A DNA stretch of 64,000 nt from a bacterium. GTDB lineage: Bacteria; Desulfobacterota_D; UBA1144. Positions 26,518 to 36,350 of this stretch are shown in pieces. The position numbers were made by a program, and so were the translations under genes. Below the pieces are notes generated by a model, which worked only from the letters and a program-made list of their open reading frames with translations, had not been told where the DNA came from and searched no databases. Within the stretch, counting starts at the first letter, position 1, and the number at the start of each line of letters is the position of its first letter. The stretch is taken from assembly GCA_018654605.1 (NCBI GenBank), contig JABILG010000016.1, positions 1-64,000 of the forward strand. Reading direction: 5' to 3'.

Positions 26518-27906
26518 CTTAATACCATCAATCTTATTCGGACATTCTAAATCTAGAAAATCTAACATGGTAGGAAACAAGTCTACTGTTCTAATCTTGC
26601 TTTCTACAACTCTTTTATTAAATATTAATGGGACATTCATATGGTCACTTTTTAATGAACCATGAGATGACTTATGCTCGGGAAACTCAAAATTACTTCT
26701 TAAGTCAAAACCCGTTTGCGCACTAACGACAATGTCCCCACAACGAGTGGATTTAAAGATTTGAACTATCTGAGTTAACGCATCAGGATATGATGTATCA
26801 AAAGTCTGCTCTAGCACCTCTTCATAACTAAGAAAATCCTTGATGCCTTCATAGCCAAATGGGTCATTTAAAAGTGGTGTATACAATACCCCAGTTTCTT
26901 TATCCTCCAAAAGGGCTATCCCCTTCTTGCTATTGACTACTATTTGGCTTTTTTCATTCCTTGTCATAACTATATCGATGGCCTCATATGTTAATAGTTT
27001 CTCTATTAAATTTTCAGAATCTTTAAAAGTAAAACTCTTCGACCAATCCTTATCTTTCCTTAAATATATATGCGACATAGAATTTCCAGAAACCATAACA
27101 GAGGCATCTAAATCATTTAAATACTTTTTATGGACCAATGGATATGAAAAGACTTTGTAGCCACTATCTGATAATAAACCTACTAAATCTAAATGTGAGT
27201 GGGTATTTGAATGTCCGTGATCACTAGTAACTATAAGTAAGGTATCGTTGAATTGATTCAAGTCTTTCAACTTTTTAATAATTAATCCAAGTTGATAATC
27301 AAAATTAGCATATGAGTCTATTACTGGTTGACTATCACAGCCTGAAATATGTGAATTAGAATCTACGCCTAGGAAGCAACAAAAAACAAACTGTGCATCA
27401 GAATTAATTGACTGCAGCATCTTATCTGAAGCCACATTGTCTATAACTTGAGATCCTGAGAAATGAGATTTCATCTTGTGGTAAATCTTAGATACTCTCG
27501 TTAAATCAGAGCTATTAGGCAGACCTCTTGTTATTTCGTTAAATATCGACCTCGAATCCTTAACAATTTCAAAAATTGTAGCCTGAGATTTTTTCAAATC
27601 TCTATTGAACAGTAAACCTTCGACTCCCACATAGCTTCTGTGTGATGAAAGCGAGTTTCGATTTCGAGAAAACTCAACTTTGTCAAACCATCTTATTCCC
27701 GGCATATTTGCATTGCCAGGAAACAATCCGGTTATAAAAGGAAGATATGCTGGACCTGTAGTAGAAGGAAAGACTGAGATAGCACTCGATAAACTTCCTC
27801 CTTCATCAATCAGGTTTTTCGTATTTGGCATTAAGCCATTCACTAAATGCCTCTCCAGGGAATCCCTTCGAGCACCGTCCAAGAGTAAGAAAATTACTTT
27901 TTTCAT
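26503..27906 (-). CDS. Alkaline phosphatase superfamily hydrolase (phosphodiesterase type)
   Basis: 467 residues. The N-terminal FLLLDGARRDSLERH supplies a metal Asp, VFPSTTGPAYLPFITG near residue 48 holds the nucleophile threonine of type I phosphodiesterase/nucleotide pyrophosphatase proteins, and VTSDHGHSNTHSH near 225 the metal-binding Asp-His-Gly-His. No signal peptide is visible. Substrate unknown; nucleotides, phospholipids or phosphonates are all possible. It follows the phage-like small gene by 12 bases. Confidence 0.82.
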   Translation of the reverse strand: MKKVIFLLLDGARRDSLERHLVNGLMPNTKNLIDEGGSLSSAISVFPSTTGPAYLPFITGLFPGNANMPGIRWFDKVEFSRNRNSLSSHRSYVGVEGLLFNRDLKKSQATIFEIVKDSRSIFNEITRGLPNSSDLTRVSKIYHKMKSHFSGSQVIDNVASDKMLQSINSDAQFVFCCFLGVDSNSHISGCDSQPVIDSYANFDYQLGLIIKKLKDLNQFNDTLLIVTSDHGHSNTHSHLDLVGLLSDSGYKVFSYPLVHKKYLNDLDASVMVSGNSMSHIYLRKDKDWSKSFTFKDSENLIEKLLTYEAIDIVMTRNEKSQIVVNSKKGIALLEDKETGVLYTPLLNDPFGYEGIKDFLSYEEVLEQTFDTSYPDALTQIVQIFKSTRCGDIVVSAQTGFDLRSNFEFPEHKSSHGSLKSDHMNVPLIFNKRVVESKIRTVDLFPTMLDFLDLECPNKIDGIKLEVN

Positions 27907-27918
27907 AATGTCAAAAGA

Positions 27919-28224
27919 TTACTTTTTATTCTCCCACTCTTCCTTAGAGATTATAAACCCCTTATCATTTCGATAAACTTTTTCACCATTAACCTCTTCA
28001 TAAATCTCGTCGTTCCACCTTTCGTTTCTTAACCATCTTTGTGGATGAGGGACAAATCTTTCTTCACCTGTTATTTTATATAAACTATTAAACCTCGAGG
28101 CTAGCTCTTCTGAGGTAAGATCTGTTTGAACCTTGAGGAATTCAATTCTTGCTTTCTTCTTGTCAACCTTTCTTCCTAAAAGTAACTTCCAAAAAAGGTT
28201 AAAATCTTCTTCTTTTCTAGCCAT
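27919..28224 (-). CDS. Small protein resembling phage replication-protein C-terminal domain
   Basis: 101 residues. The pattern F-x2-FW then RKVDKKKARIEF, followed about 35 residues later by FVPHPQRWLRNERWNDE, matches the short domain seen at the C-terminus of phage replication initiators and DnaT-like proteins (FW...K...A, then P-H-P-x-x-W-L-x-x-x-x-W). Here it stands alone, intact and between housekeeping genes. The function is unknown, and no other phage gene is near. The charged C-terminus KEEWENKK is unusual. It may be a domesticated remnant or a replisome accessory. Confidence 0.7.
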   Translation of the reverse strand: MARKEEDFNLFWKLLLGRKVDKKKARIEFLKVQTDLTSEELASRFNSLYKITGEERFVPHPQRWLRNERWNDEIYEEVNGEKVYRNDKGFIISKEEWENKK

Positions 28225-28280
28225 ATCTCGAATCTCTTAAAAGTTTACCTCCTGCAATATAATTTACTATTTAAATTAGA

Positions 28281-29462
28281 TTAAAAAGTAATTCTTTCTA
28301 GTTTTCTCATAGTTTCAATTAGCTTGTGAATATGCTTCTTCTTATGACTAGACATTAGAGTTACTCTTATTCTAGATTCACCCTTCGGGACCGACGGTGG
28401 CCTTACAGCGGGGACATAGATTTGATTCTTAAGTAAGAATTTTGAAAATGTAAGTGCTTTCTTTTCATCTCCAATAATTATAGGAATTATTGGAGTGTTA
28501 AATTTTAAATAATTAAAGCTTGAACTATCAAGATAGCTCTGAAAATATTTAATATTCTTATTCAATTTATCCCTAAGTTTTGGTGTATTCCTAATTAAAT
28601 CAATAGCCTTTAGAGATGCACTAAGAGACCCAGCAGGTAAGGAAGTATCAAAAATAAAAGATCTTGCCTTATTTTTTAAATAATCAATTAAATCTTTAGA
28701 GCCAGCAATATAGCCCCCGATTGAACCGATTGCTTTAGACAGAGTTCCTAAGCATATATCAATTTTATTCTGAACTTTAAACATCTCAGATGCTCCACTT
28801 CCGTTTGGTCCCAAAATACCAGTAGCATGCGCTTCATCAATCATAGATATACAATTATATTTCTTCGATAATTTAACAATGATATCTAAAGGTGCTATGT
28901 CACCATCCATGCTAAACACACTATCAGTTAAAATCATCTTTTTTCCTTTAAAAGATTTATTTTTTTTAAGTTTCGACTCTAAATCATTCATATCTGTGTG
29001 TTTATATATAACTATTTTCGACTTGGACAACCTTGCACCATCAATTAAACTAGCGTGGTTCAGCTCATCGCTAAAAATCATATCATCTTTGTCCATTACT
29101 GAAGATATAGTACCAATGGCAGCTAGATATCCTGAGCTAAAAACTAAGGAATCTTCGGTCTTTTTAAATTTGGCAATCTCTTTTTCGAGTTTCGAATGTA
29201 AATCAGATGTCCCTGTTACTAATCTCGACCCACCTGTTCCAGTACCATACTTAATTGTTGAAGAAATAGATGATTTAATCGTTCTTGAATCTACTGTTAA
29301 TCCTAAATAATTATTTGAAGCAAATTGATAATAAGTTTTATCTTTTATAGTAATTTCTGGACCCATAGAAGAAGAAATTTCAATTAATCTTCTATGTAAA
29401 TTAAGATCCTTAATTTCAGAAATATTATATTTAATCCAATTATTAAAACTATTAACTCTCAT
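28281..29462 (-). CDS. bioF: 8-amino-7-oxononanoate synthase-like (BioF/KBL family)
   Basis: 393 residues of the alpha-oxoamine synthase family: NYLGLTVDSRT near residue 49, GTGTGGSRLVTGT near 74, DEAHATGILGPNG near 211, and the PLP lysine in LGTLSKAIGSIGGY near 240. BioF condenses pimeloyl-ACP/CoA with alanine. Glycine C-acetyltransferase is similar, but position directly after bioA (11-base overlap) and bioB makes BioF the better call. Confidence 0.9.
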   Translation of the reverse strand: MRVNSFNNWIKYNISEIKDLNLHRRLIEISSSMGPEITIKDKTYYQFASNNYLGLTVDSRTIKSSISSTIKYGTGTGGSRLVTGTSDLHSKLEKEIAKFKKTEDSLVFSSGYLAAIGTISSVMDKDDMIFSDELNHASLIDGARLSKSKIVIYKHTDMNDLESKLKKNKSFKGKKMILTDSVFSMDGDIAPLDIIVKLSKKYNCISMIDEAHATGILGPNGSGASEMFKVQNKIDICLGTLSKAIGSIGGYIAGSKDLIDYLKNKARSFIFDTSLPAGSLSASLKAIDLIRNTPKLRDKLNKNIKYFQSYLDSSSFNYLKFNTPIIPIIIGDEKKALTFSKFLLKNQIYVPAVRPPSVPKGESRIRVTLMSSHKKKHIHKLIETMRKLERITF

Positions 29463-30774
29463 TTTCAGTTGCTTCTTTTATTGACTTGTAAATCGACCTT
29501 GTAAGTTTTTTTAATTCTTTTTGCTTGATTGAAACAGGTGGCATAAGAACAATTGTATCACCTAGAGGTCGAATCAGTACTCCCTCGGCCTTTGCAATAT
29601 CACAAACTTTCTTTGCAATCCTATCTCTAATATCATAAGAGACATTCTTTTCTGGATCTTTCATTAGGTCTATGCCAGCCATCAGGCCCTTATTTCTTAT
29701 TGAAGAAACATGTTTAAGGCCAGAGAACTCCTTCAACTCATCCTCGAAGATTTCAATTATTTCTTTTACTTTCAAGATTGTTCTTTCTTCTTCAAAAATT
29801 TCTAAATTTGCTATAGCCGCGGAGCAAGCCAAGGGGTTCCCACTATAGCTATGTCCATGAAAGAAAGCCTTGAGCTCTTCATGTTCTCCAAGAAAAGTCT
29901 CAAAAATATCGTTAGTGGTTATAGTTGCTGATAAAGGAAGATATCCTCCTGTTAGACCTTTCCCGAGAACTAGTATGTCTGGACAAACATTATCATGGTC
30001 ACATGCAAACATCTCACCGGTTCTTCCAAATCCTGTTGCAACTTCATCTAATATGAGCAAAATATCAAATTTATCACAGAGCTTTCTGATATCTTTCAAG
30101 TAACCCTCTTTAGCTACTTTAATTCCACCTGCTGCCTGCACATATGGCTCCAAAATTAGCGCTGCAATAGAGTCTGCCTTCTTCTTTAATAAGTCCTCTA
30201 GGTCACTAATCGTCGAATCAGAAGAATCATAGGATGAGAGCTTATAAGACTCAAATAACATTGGTTTAAAAGTTGAATGGAATGCGTCTATACCTCCCAC
30301 AGATACTGCCCCAAGAGTATCTCCATGGTATCCACCTTTAAGACATACAAATTTATTCTTGTTCTTCTTTTCTTTTATCAACCAGTACTGAAAAGCCATT
30401 TTCAAGGCTACCTCAACTGCACTTGCACCATCCCCTGAGTAGAAAACTTTTTTTAGACCATCAGGAGAAATATCTATTAATTTCTTTGCCAATAACGAAG
30501 CAGAAGGGTTTGTTACCCCCAGCAAAGTAGAATGAGCTAATTTATCAACCTGTCTTTTAATTGCAGAATTTATCTTAGATACATTATGTCCATGGATATT
30601 CACCCACAGTGAAGAAACTCCATCAATATACTTATTACCGTCCGAATCAATTAAGTAAACTCCGTCTGAATTTTCAATTACTAGAGGGTCTTCACTTAAG
30701 TACTCTTTCATTTGGGTAAAAGGATGCCAAATATAGTCTAAATCGTATGATTTTATTTTTCTTGAAGAAGTCAT
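29452..30774 (-). CDS. bioA: Adenosylmethionine-8-amino-7-oxononanoate aminotransferase
   Basis: 440 residues, class III aminotransferase. The N-terminal YIWHPFTQMKEY is characteristic of BioA, as are SGDGASAVEVALKMA near residue 113, GGYHGDTLGAVSVGG near 150, and the PLP lysine in LGKGLTGGYLPLS near 279. It transfers an amino group from S-adenosylmethionine to make 7,8-diaminopelargonate. It lies ten bases after bioB and overlaps bioF, in a bioB-bioA-bioF operon; bioD is not in the window. Confidence 0.94.
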   Translation of the reverse strand: MTSSRKIKSYDLDYIWHPFTQMKEYLSEDPLVIENSDGVYLIDSDGNKYIDGVSSLWVNIHGHNVSKINSAIKRQVDKLAHSTLLGVTNPSASLLAKKLIDISPDGLKKVFYSGDGASAVEVALKMAFQYWLIKEKKNKNKFVCLKGGYHGDTLGAVSVGGIDAFHSTFKPMLFESYKLSSYDSSDSTISDLEDLLKKKADSIAALILEPYVQAAGGIKVAKEGYLKDIRKLCDKFDILLILDEVATGFGRTGEMFACDHDNVCPDILVLGKGLTGGYLPLSATITTNDIFETFLGEHEELKAFFHGHSYSGNPLACSAAIANLEIFEEERTILKVKEIIEIFEDELKEFSGLKHVSSIRNKGLMAGIDLMKDPEKNVSYDIRDRIAKKVCDIAKAEGVLIRPLGDTIVLMPPVSIKQKELKKLTRSIYKSIKEATENES

Positions 30775-30784
30775 AAACTAAAAA

Positions 30785-31777
30785 CTATTCGATAGTATCA
30801 TACCTATCTCTAATAGGCATCTGAAGATCTTCAATCATCTTTAAATCTTCCTCAGGAGCTCTTCCATCCGTAGTTAAATAATTACCTATTATCATCCCAT
30901 TTGAGCCCGCCATAATTCCCATAGATTGCAAATCTCTCAAAGTTATCTCTCTACCTCCACCAGACATTAAAACTTTTTCGGGCATAATAAGCCTAAATAT
31001 TGCAATAGTCTTTATAGCTTCAAGGCTTGCTACAGGTTTCATGTGCGCTAAAGGTGTATTTGGTCGAGGGTTTAAAAAATTCATAGGAACAGTATGAGGA
31101 TCTAAATCTTTAATTTCAAAGGCCAACTTAATTCTTTGTTCCACAGTTTCACCTAGTCCTATAATTCCTCCACAACACAGCTCCATTCCCGCCTTCTTAA
31201 CTAACCTTGCCGTCGAAACTCTTTCGTCATAAGTGTGGGTCGTGCAAACATTAGGGAAGAATTCTTTACAGGATTCAATATTATGATTATATCTCCACAC
31301 CCCCGCTTCGGCTAAAGCGAAAGCTTGCTCCTCGGTTAAACTTCCAAGAGAACACCCTACTTCTAATTTAGTATGCTTTTTTACTATTTCTATTGATTCT
31401 ATAACTTTTTCAAATTGCTTTTTACTAGGACCTTTAACTGCAATAACTATACAAAAGTCAAACGCACCCATTTTCTCAGATTGTCGTGCTGCCTGTAAAA
31501 CTTCATCAGGATCAAGTAATGAATGTTTAGATATAGGCGAAGAATAATGGACTGATTGGGAACAAAAAGAACAATCCTCTGAGCAGTCGCCGGATTTTGC
31601 ACTTATAATGGATCTAAGAAAAACACCATCACCTTTATATTTTAGAGTTACCTTCCTAGCTAAACTTGTTAACTCTAGAATTCTATTCTTAGGGAAGTTG
31701 GTAAGCTCCATAGCCTCTTCAAAATTGATACTTCCATCATTATCTAATAATTTCTCTTCTAAATATTTAATATCCAT
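30785..31777 (-). CDS. bioB: Biotin synthase
   Basis: 330 residues from ATG 31777 (MDIKYLEEKLL), chosen over the in-frame ATG at 31834 because family members start here and GGGG lies a suitable distance upstream. The radical SAM cluster motif CSEDCSFCSQS is near residue 53, YNHNIES near 150, and NFLNPRPNTPL near 225. It inserts sulfur into dethiobiotin using SAM and a 2Fe-2S cluster. It is the promoter-proximal gene of the bio operon, diverging from an orphan gene. Confidence 0.95.
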   Translation of the reverse strand: MDIKYLEEKLLDNDGSINFEEAMELTNFPKNRILELTSLARKVTLKYKGDGVFLRSIISAKSGDCSEDCSFCSQSVHYSSPISKHSLLDPDEVLQAARQSEKMGAFDFCIVIAVKGPSKKQFEKVIESIEIVKKHTKLEVGCSLGSLTEEQAFALAEAGVWRYNHNIESCKEFFPNVCTTHTYDERVSTARLVKKAGMELCCGGIIGLGETVEQRIKLAFEIKDLDPHTVPMNFLNPRPNTPLAHMKPVASLEAIKTIAIFRLIMPEKVLMSGGGREITLRDLQSMGIMAGSNGMIIGNYLTTDGRAPEEDLKMIEDLQMPIRDRYDTIE

Positions 31778-31854
31778 AAGATTTGATACCCCAAAAACAC
31801 TTACTATTCTACATATAATATTAGGTTTATTCAAACTGGGTTATAATTCATTTT

Positions 31855-32370
31855 ATGAATCTGAAAATTAAGAGAATTAAGGAGTCAATGTGGAATGAAA
31901 CAAGAGAAACCCTAGAGCTGTGTGCAGACATTGGCAACTTTAGCCCTGACCTCCTTCACAATGAAGATATACCAAGAATGGTTCATCACGGAAAGCCCGT
32001 AATACCGGATTCAATATTCTATAAGATTAGTAAGACTCCAAATAATGACTCAGAACTTCATGTAACTGCAATTGAATCAATTGGTATTGCTGCCGCTTTA
32101 AGAATAGGTCTTAACGAAAAATTTAGTATTATCTTTGCACGATGTTATGGATGTCTATACTTTAAAAGAAATATAAGTAGTTCTTCACAATATGAGCAAA
32201 GTTATTTTTCATCGAAATTTATAAGAAAGTTCAGAACTAACTATAATTGGAATACAAAAGATAAAAAATTAAAGGAATTTATAAAAATGATGTTTAATGA
32301 AATCTTAACTTGGAGCTTGGATTTAAATAAATACAATAAAGATATAGCTAAATTTATAAAGAGCACTTGA
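31855..32370 (+). CDS. Unknown protein
   Basis: 171 residues with no family I recognise. It is soluble and basic, with no signal peptide or membrane segment. The N-terminal half is the more conserved-looking (WNETRETLELCADIGNF, HGKPVIPDSIFYK), and two cysteines occur close together in ARCYGCLYF near residue 102, a C-x2-C pair without an obvious partner. It lies between divergent bioB and convergent mqnC with six bases to the latter. Codon use looks like its neighbours, so it is probably real. Confidence 0.65.
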   Translation: MNLKIKRIKESMWNETRETLELCADIGNFSPDLLHNEDIPRMVHHGKPVIPDSIFYKISKTPNNDSELHVTAIESIGIAAALRIGLNEKFSIIFARCYGCLYFKRNISSSSQYEQSYFSSKFIRKFRTNYNWNTKDKKLKEFIKMMFNEILTWSLDLNKYNKDIAKFIKST

Positions 32371-32376
32371 AACTAT

Positions 32377-33447
32377 TCAATAAGTCTTAATTGTATTATA
32401 AAATGTATCGCGTTGTACTGGAATAAATCCTTCGGACTTAATAAAATGAACTATATCATCGATTCCTGCTTTATAAGGATTATTTGCAGACTTTAGAACA
32501 TTCTCTTGTAACAATGTTCCACCAACATCATTCGCACCATAATACAAGGCTAAGCCACCAACTTTAAAACCCTGTGTAAACCAAGAACCTTGTATATGAT
32601 TAAAATTATCTAAGAATATCCTACACAAACCTAGAACTCTTAGATATTTATCTCCTCCTATTTCATTTGAAATCTTTTTTTCCATAAAAGTATTTTCAGG
32701 CTTAAAAGTCCATGGTATAAAAGAAAGGAATCCATTTGTTTCATCTTGTAAATCACGAATTCTTGAAAGATGTTCCAATATATCTTCATCCTCTTCGGCA
32801 TGTCCAAACATCATTGTTGCAGTTGTTTTAAAGCCTATTATATGTGCCTCACGTGTAATCCTAATCCACTCATCAGCCGAAATTTTTAAAGGGCTAATCT
32901 TTTTTCTAACATTATTGCTTAGAACTTCAGCACCTCCTCCGGGAATAGTTCTGAGACCCAAGTCCCAAAAAAGTTGTAGAAGCTCTCTAGTAGTAATACC
33001 TGAATACTTAGAAATAGCGTGTATTTCGGGTGCAGAAAATGCATGTAAATGAATCCCTGGAACCTCTTTAATAACTCTTTTAATTAAATCACAATAATAG
33101 TCTAACTTTATTGAGGGATTATGTCCCCCTTGAAGAAGAACAGTAGTGGCACCATTATGATACGAGGTTCTAATAATCTCAACTACTTTATCAGGTGATA
33201 GAGCATATGAATCACTATGAGACTCTTTTCTCCAAAAGGCACAAAAAAGACACTCTGTATCGCATATATTTGTATAATTAGGGTTTGTATCAACAACAAA
33301 ACCTACCTCATTTTGAAACCCTTTCTGTTTCTTTGCGATATTGGCCAACTGTCCTATTTCTAAGGTTGAAAAATTCTTAAGCAACTCAAGGCCTTCTTGC
33401 TCTGATATTCTTTTTTGGTTTAAAATATTTTTTAATATATTATCCAT
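32377..33447 (-). CDS. mqnC: Cyclic dehypoxanthine futalosine synthase MqnC
   Basis: 356 residues, radical SAM. The N-terminal region NYTNICDTECLFCAFWR (near residue 56) carries the cluster cysteines in the C-x3-C-x2-C pattern, followed by LLQGGHNPSIKLDYY and HAFSAPEI, both typical of MqnC. It cyclises dehypoxanthine futalosine for menaquinone synthesis. MqnE is the close paralogue, but PGGGAEVLS and FIPWTFKPENT favour MqnC. Isolated from mqnAD by about 28 kb. Confidence 0.9.
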   Translation of the reverse strand: MDNILKNILNQKRISEQEGLELLKNFSTLEIGQLANIAKKQKGFQNEVGFVVDTNPNYTNICDTECLFCAFWRKESHSDSYALSPDKVVEIIRTSYHNGATTVLLQGGHNPSIKLDYYCDLIKRVIKEVPGIHLHAFSAPEIHAISKYSGITTRELLQLFWDLGLRTIPGGGAEVLSNNVRKKISPLKISADEWIRITREAHIIGFKTTATMMFGHAEEDEDILEHLSRIRDLQDETNGFLSFIPWTFKPENTFMEKKISNEIGGDKYLRVLGLCRIFLDNFNHIQGSWFTQGFKVGGLALYYGANDVGGTLLQENVLKSANNPYKAGIDDIVHFIKSEGFIPVQRDTFYNTIKTY

Positions 33448-33496
33448 ATAACAATTAAAACGAATTAGTTTTGTTAGTCAAATTTAATGGAGCCCT

Positions 33497-34342
33497 ATGT
33501 TAAGAAATTACGTCATAAAATTAAAAGAATCTCTTAGGACCTTTGTAAATCTTTTTCTTCTTTTTCTTCTTCTCATTATAGGAACTCATTCTGCAGGTGC
33601 GGAGATTAATAACGATGGAGATTTACATATAAAAGAAACATCTACAAGAATACTTAAAAAAATAAAAACAAAAGATGCTTATATAAGAACCGCTTATATA
33701 TCAGGAAAGGTTAAATACTCTTTGCCTTTTGATAAGAAATTAAAACTTTATAAAACCTATAAGATTCAAAGAGACTCGAATATACATATTAAGATCTACA
33801 TCCTTCTAAGACTAAAGGTCGCTGATTTTGTATCTAATACAAATCTGGTTAAATATAAAAGAATTAGAAAAAGGGTAAAGATCAGGAAAACATCTGAATT
33901 TAATCTAAATATATTTAATAAACATCTTGATTTTGACTTAACGATTCAAGAATTAAACAACCTGCTGCTTGGGTTAAGTCTGGTTGAACTGGGAAATGGT
34001 GAATACTCATCAAAAATCATCGATGATCAACTAATAATAGATCAAGATGATATTCAAACTTCGATAGATATTAAAACTGCTGAAATAACGAATATATCCA
34101 TAAATAGTAAAAGAAGAGTCGCTGAAATTGTTTTTTCTGAATTTGTACCTATTTATAATAATAAATTAATTGACACTAAGACCAATAAACATCCTTTAAT
34201 TACTTTAGAAAATGGAAGCATTCTTCGTCTCCCACGGAAGATAACCTTGGTAACCCCTAATTTCACGATGAAAATCTATCATGAAAATGATATAGTTGTT
34301 AATAACAAGATTAATCAAAAAGAATTTTTAATTAATAAATGA
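33497..34342 (+). CDS. Exported protein, LolB/DUF4292-like
   Basis: 281 residues. The start is followed by basic residues and a hydrophobic stretch (FVNLFLLFLLLIIGTHSAGA, residues 17-36) that looks like a signal peptide with an A-x-A cleavage site. The rest is predicted beta-rich, and a LLLGLSLVELG segment near residue 157 sits where LolB-like and DUF4292 outer-membrane lipoprotein carriers have a conserved turn. There is no lipobox cysteine. The assignment to that fold is tentative. It overlaps ptsH by four bases, so it is co-expressed with the phosphotransferase genes. Confidence 0.55.
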   Translation: MLRNYVIKLKESLRTFVNLFLLFLLLIIGTHSAGAEINNDGDLHIKETSTRILKKIKTKDAYIRTAYISGKVKYSLPFDKKLKLYKTYKIQRDSNIHIKIYILLRLKVADFVSNTNLVKYKRIRKRVKIRKTSEFNLNIFNKHLDFDLTIQELNNLLLGLSLVELGNGEYSSKIIDDQLIIDQDDIQTSIDIKTAEITNISINSKRRVAEIVFSEFVPIYNNKLIDTKTNKHPLITLENGSILRLPRKITLVTPNFTMKIYHENDIVVNNKINQKEFLINK

Positions 34343-34605
34343 TCAATGTAATAAAAATAACTAATAGTTTGGGGTTGCATGCTAGAGCATCATCAAAACT
34401 AGTCAAATTAACTAATAAGTTTAGTTCTCAAATTAATATTTCTAAAGGCAATCTGGTTATTGATGCAAAGAGTATCTTAGGAATACTTTCACTAGGTGCA
34501 AGTTTTGGAACAGAAATAGAAATTAAGACTGTCGGTGAAGATGAAGAACTAGCAATGAGAGAGATTATAGACTTATTTCATAATAAATTTGGTGAAGAGC
34601 GGTGA
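34339..34605 (+). CDS. ptsH: Phosphocarrier protein HPr
   Basis: 88 residues. The phospho-histidine motif NSLGLHARASSKLVKL places the active His near residue 14, and the regulatory serine equivalent of Ser46 is present in DAKSILGILSLGAS. HPr takes phosphate from enzyme I. It overlaps ptsI by four bases and the LolB-like gene by four. No sugar-specific EII appears in this window, so the system may be regulatory. Confidence 0.93.
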   Translation: MINVIKITNSLGLHARASSKLVKLTNKFSSQINISKGNLVIDAKSILGILSLGASFGTEIEIKTVGEDEELAMREIIDLFHNKFGEER

Positions 34606-36350
34606 GCATTGAGAAAAGTGGATTGCCTATATCTCCTGGATTTTCAGTTGGAAATGCTTTACTAATCAATCAAGCTAAGACAATCGTTAAAAAAAAGAAA
34701 ATTAAGAATAGCGAAATAGTAAGAGAAGTAAACCTCTTCCAAGCTGCTGTTGAGGAATCCAAAAATGAAATAAACAAGATGAAACTAAATGACGATAATC
34801 AATACAAAATAGAGCATATTGAAATACTAGACTTTAATATATTGATATTAGAAGATGAGATTTTAGCTGGTGAAGTTATTGATATGATCACAAAGAAACA
34901 AATCAATGCCGAATGGGCACTCAACAAAGTTCTTGTTAACAAGAGTAAGGAGTTTAGTCTAGTAAAAGATCTTTATATGCAAGAAAGACTTGCAGATTTT
35001 TACTACATAGCTGAGAGAATTACAAAGAATCTTCGAGGCTTGAATCAAGACCTATTTGAAATCAAAAATAATACAATCTTAGTAGCACACGATTTATCTC
35101 CAATTGACGCTCTTAAGTATTGCAAGGATGGGAAAGTTAAAGGGATATTGACAGATTTAGGTGGTGCTACCTCTCACACAGCAATTATTGCAAGATCACT
35201 TGGCATACCTACCATAATGTCACTTATTAACATAAGTACTTCAATAGAACCAGGTCAGAGAATATATGTAGATGGGTACAAAGGTAAAGTTAAATGGAAA
35301 GTTAATAAAAATGAGAAGAATGAGCTAACAGACCTAAAAAATAAATATAGTTCATTGCAAAGAAATCTTTTTGAATTCTCCAAACTCACTGGGGAGACTA
35401 AAGATAAGAGAATTATATCTATAAAGGCTAATATTGAAATATCTTCTGAGGTAAAAATGGCTCAAAAATATGGGGCTGAAGGTATTGGAATGTATAGAAC
35501 AGAATTCCTTTTTACGAACAAAGAATATTTTCCATCTTTGGAGGAACAATATTTAGACTATGTTTGCCTATTTAACCAAGACTTCTTTGATGAAGTAACA
35601 ATTAGAACTTTGGATATCGGTGGGGACAAAATACAAGACTATACACATTTAGAGAACAATCCTGCCCTTGGTCTTAGAGGTATAAGGTATTCACTTGCTA
35701 ATAGTGATGTTTTTAAAACGCAATTGAATGCAATATTTAAAGTGATAAGTAATAAAAAGAAGAAAATTAGGATTCTTTTACCTATGATTTCAAATTTAGA
35801 TGAACTTGAAGAATCAATTTCTATAATTGATGAAACTAAAAATAAATACTTAATCGATCCTAAGCTAGTTTCCCTTGGAGTTGTAATTGAACCCCCTTCA
35901 GCTGCTCTACTAATTAAAGAAATATGCAATAAAGTGGATTTTATTAGTATTGGTACCAATGATTTAATCCAATATACCATCGCTGCAGATAGGACAAATG
36001 AAACACTTGGGGATATTATCTCACACTATCAGCCATCAGTCCTTAGAATGTTAAAATTAATAAGCAACGAGATACCTGATAACACTTATGTTTCTATATG
36101 TGGTGAAATGGCTAATGATGTAAACTGCCTTCCAATATTTATCGCAATGGGGGTCAAGGAATTGAGTATGAATTATTATTCAATACCTAAAATTAAAGGT
36201 GTTATTCACGACCTCTCTTTTAAGGATTGTAATGAAATTTTTAATGAATGTTTGAAATATACCTGCCCAAAAGAAGTTAAGAAGGAGCTTGTAGGTCTGA
36301 TAAAAAACAAAATGCCTTCATATAGCTCGATAATTAATTATGAAATCTAG
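34602..36350 (+). CDS. ptsI: Phosphoenolpyruvate-protein phosphotransferase (enzyme I)
   Basis: 582 residues from GTG 34602. The phospho-histidine is in GGATSHTAIIARSLGIPTI near residue 193, the PEP-binding barrel has GIGMYRTEFLF near 292, and the C-terminal SICGEMAND near 503 contains the catalytic cysteine. There is no N-terminal GAF domain, so it is the sugar-type rather than the nitrogen-type enzyme. It transfers phosphate from PEP to HPr. Directly followed by a tRNA gene on the other strand. Confidence 0.94.
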   Translation: MSIEKSGLPISPGFSVGNALLINQAKTIVKKKKIKNSEIVREVNLFQAAVEESKNEINKMKLNDDNQYKIEHIEILDFNILILEDEILAGEVIDMITKKQINAEWALNKVLVNKSKEFSLVKDLYMQERLADFYYIAERITKNLRGLNQDLFEIKNNTILVAHDLSPIDALKYCKDGKVKGILTDLGGATSHTAIIARSLGIPTIMSLINISTSIEPGQRIYVDGYKGKVKWKVNKNEKNELTDLKNKYSSLQRNLFEFSKLTGETKDKRIISIKANIEISSEVKMAQKYGAEGIGMYRTEFLFTNKEYFPSLEEQYLDYVCLFNQDFFDEVTIRTLDIGGDKIQDYTHLENNPALGLRGIRYSLANSDVFKTQLNAIFKVISNKKKKIRILLPMISNLDELEESISIIDETKNKYLIDPKLVSLGVVIEPPSAALLIKEICNKVDFISIGTNDLIQYTIAADRTNETLGDIISHYQPSVLRMLKLISNEIPDNTYVSICGEMANDVNCLPIFIAMGVKELSMNYYSIPKIKGVIHDLSFKDCNEIFNECLKYTCPKEVKKELVGLIKNKMPSYSSIINYEI

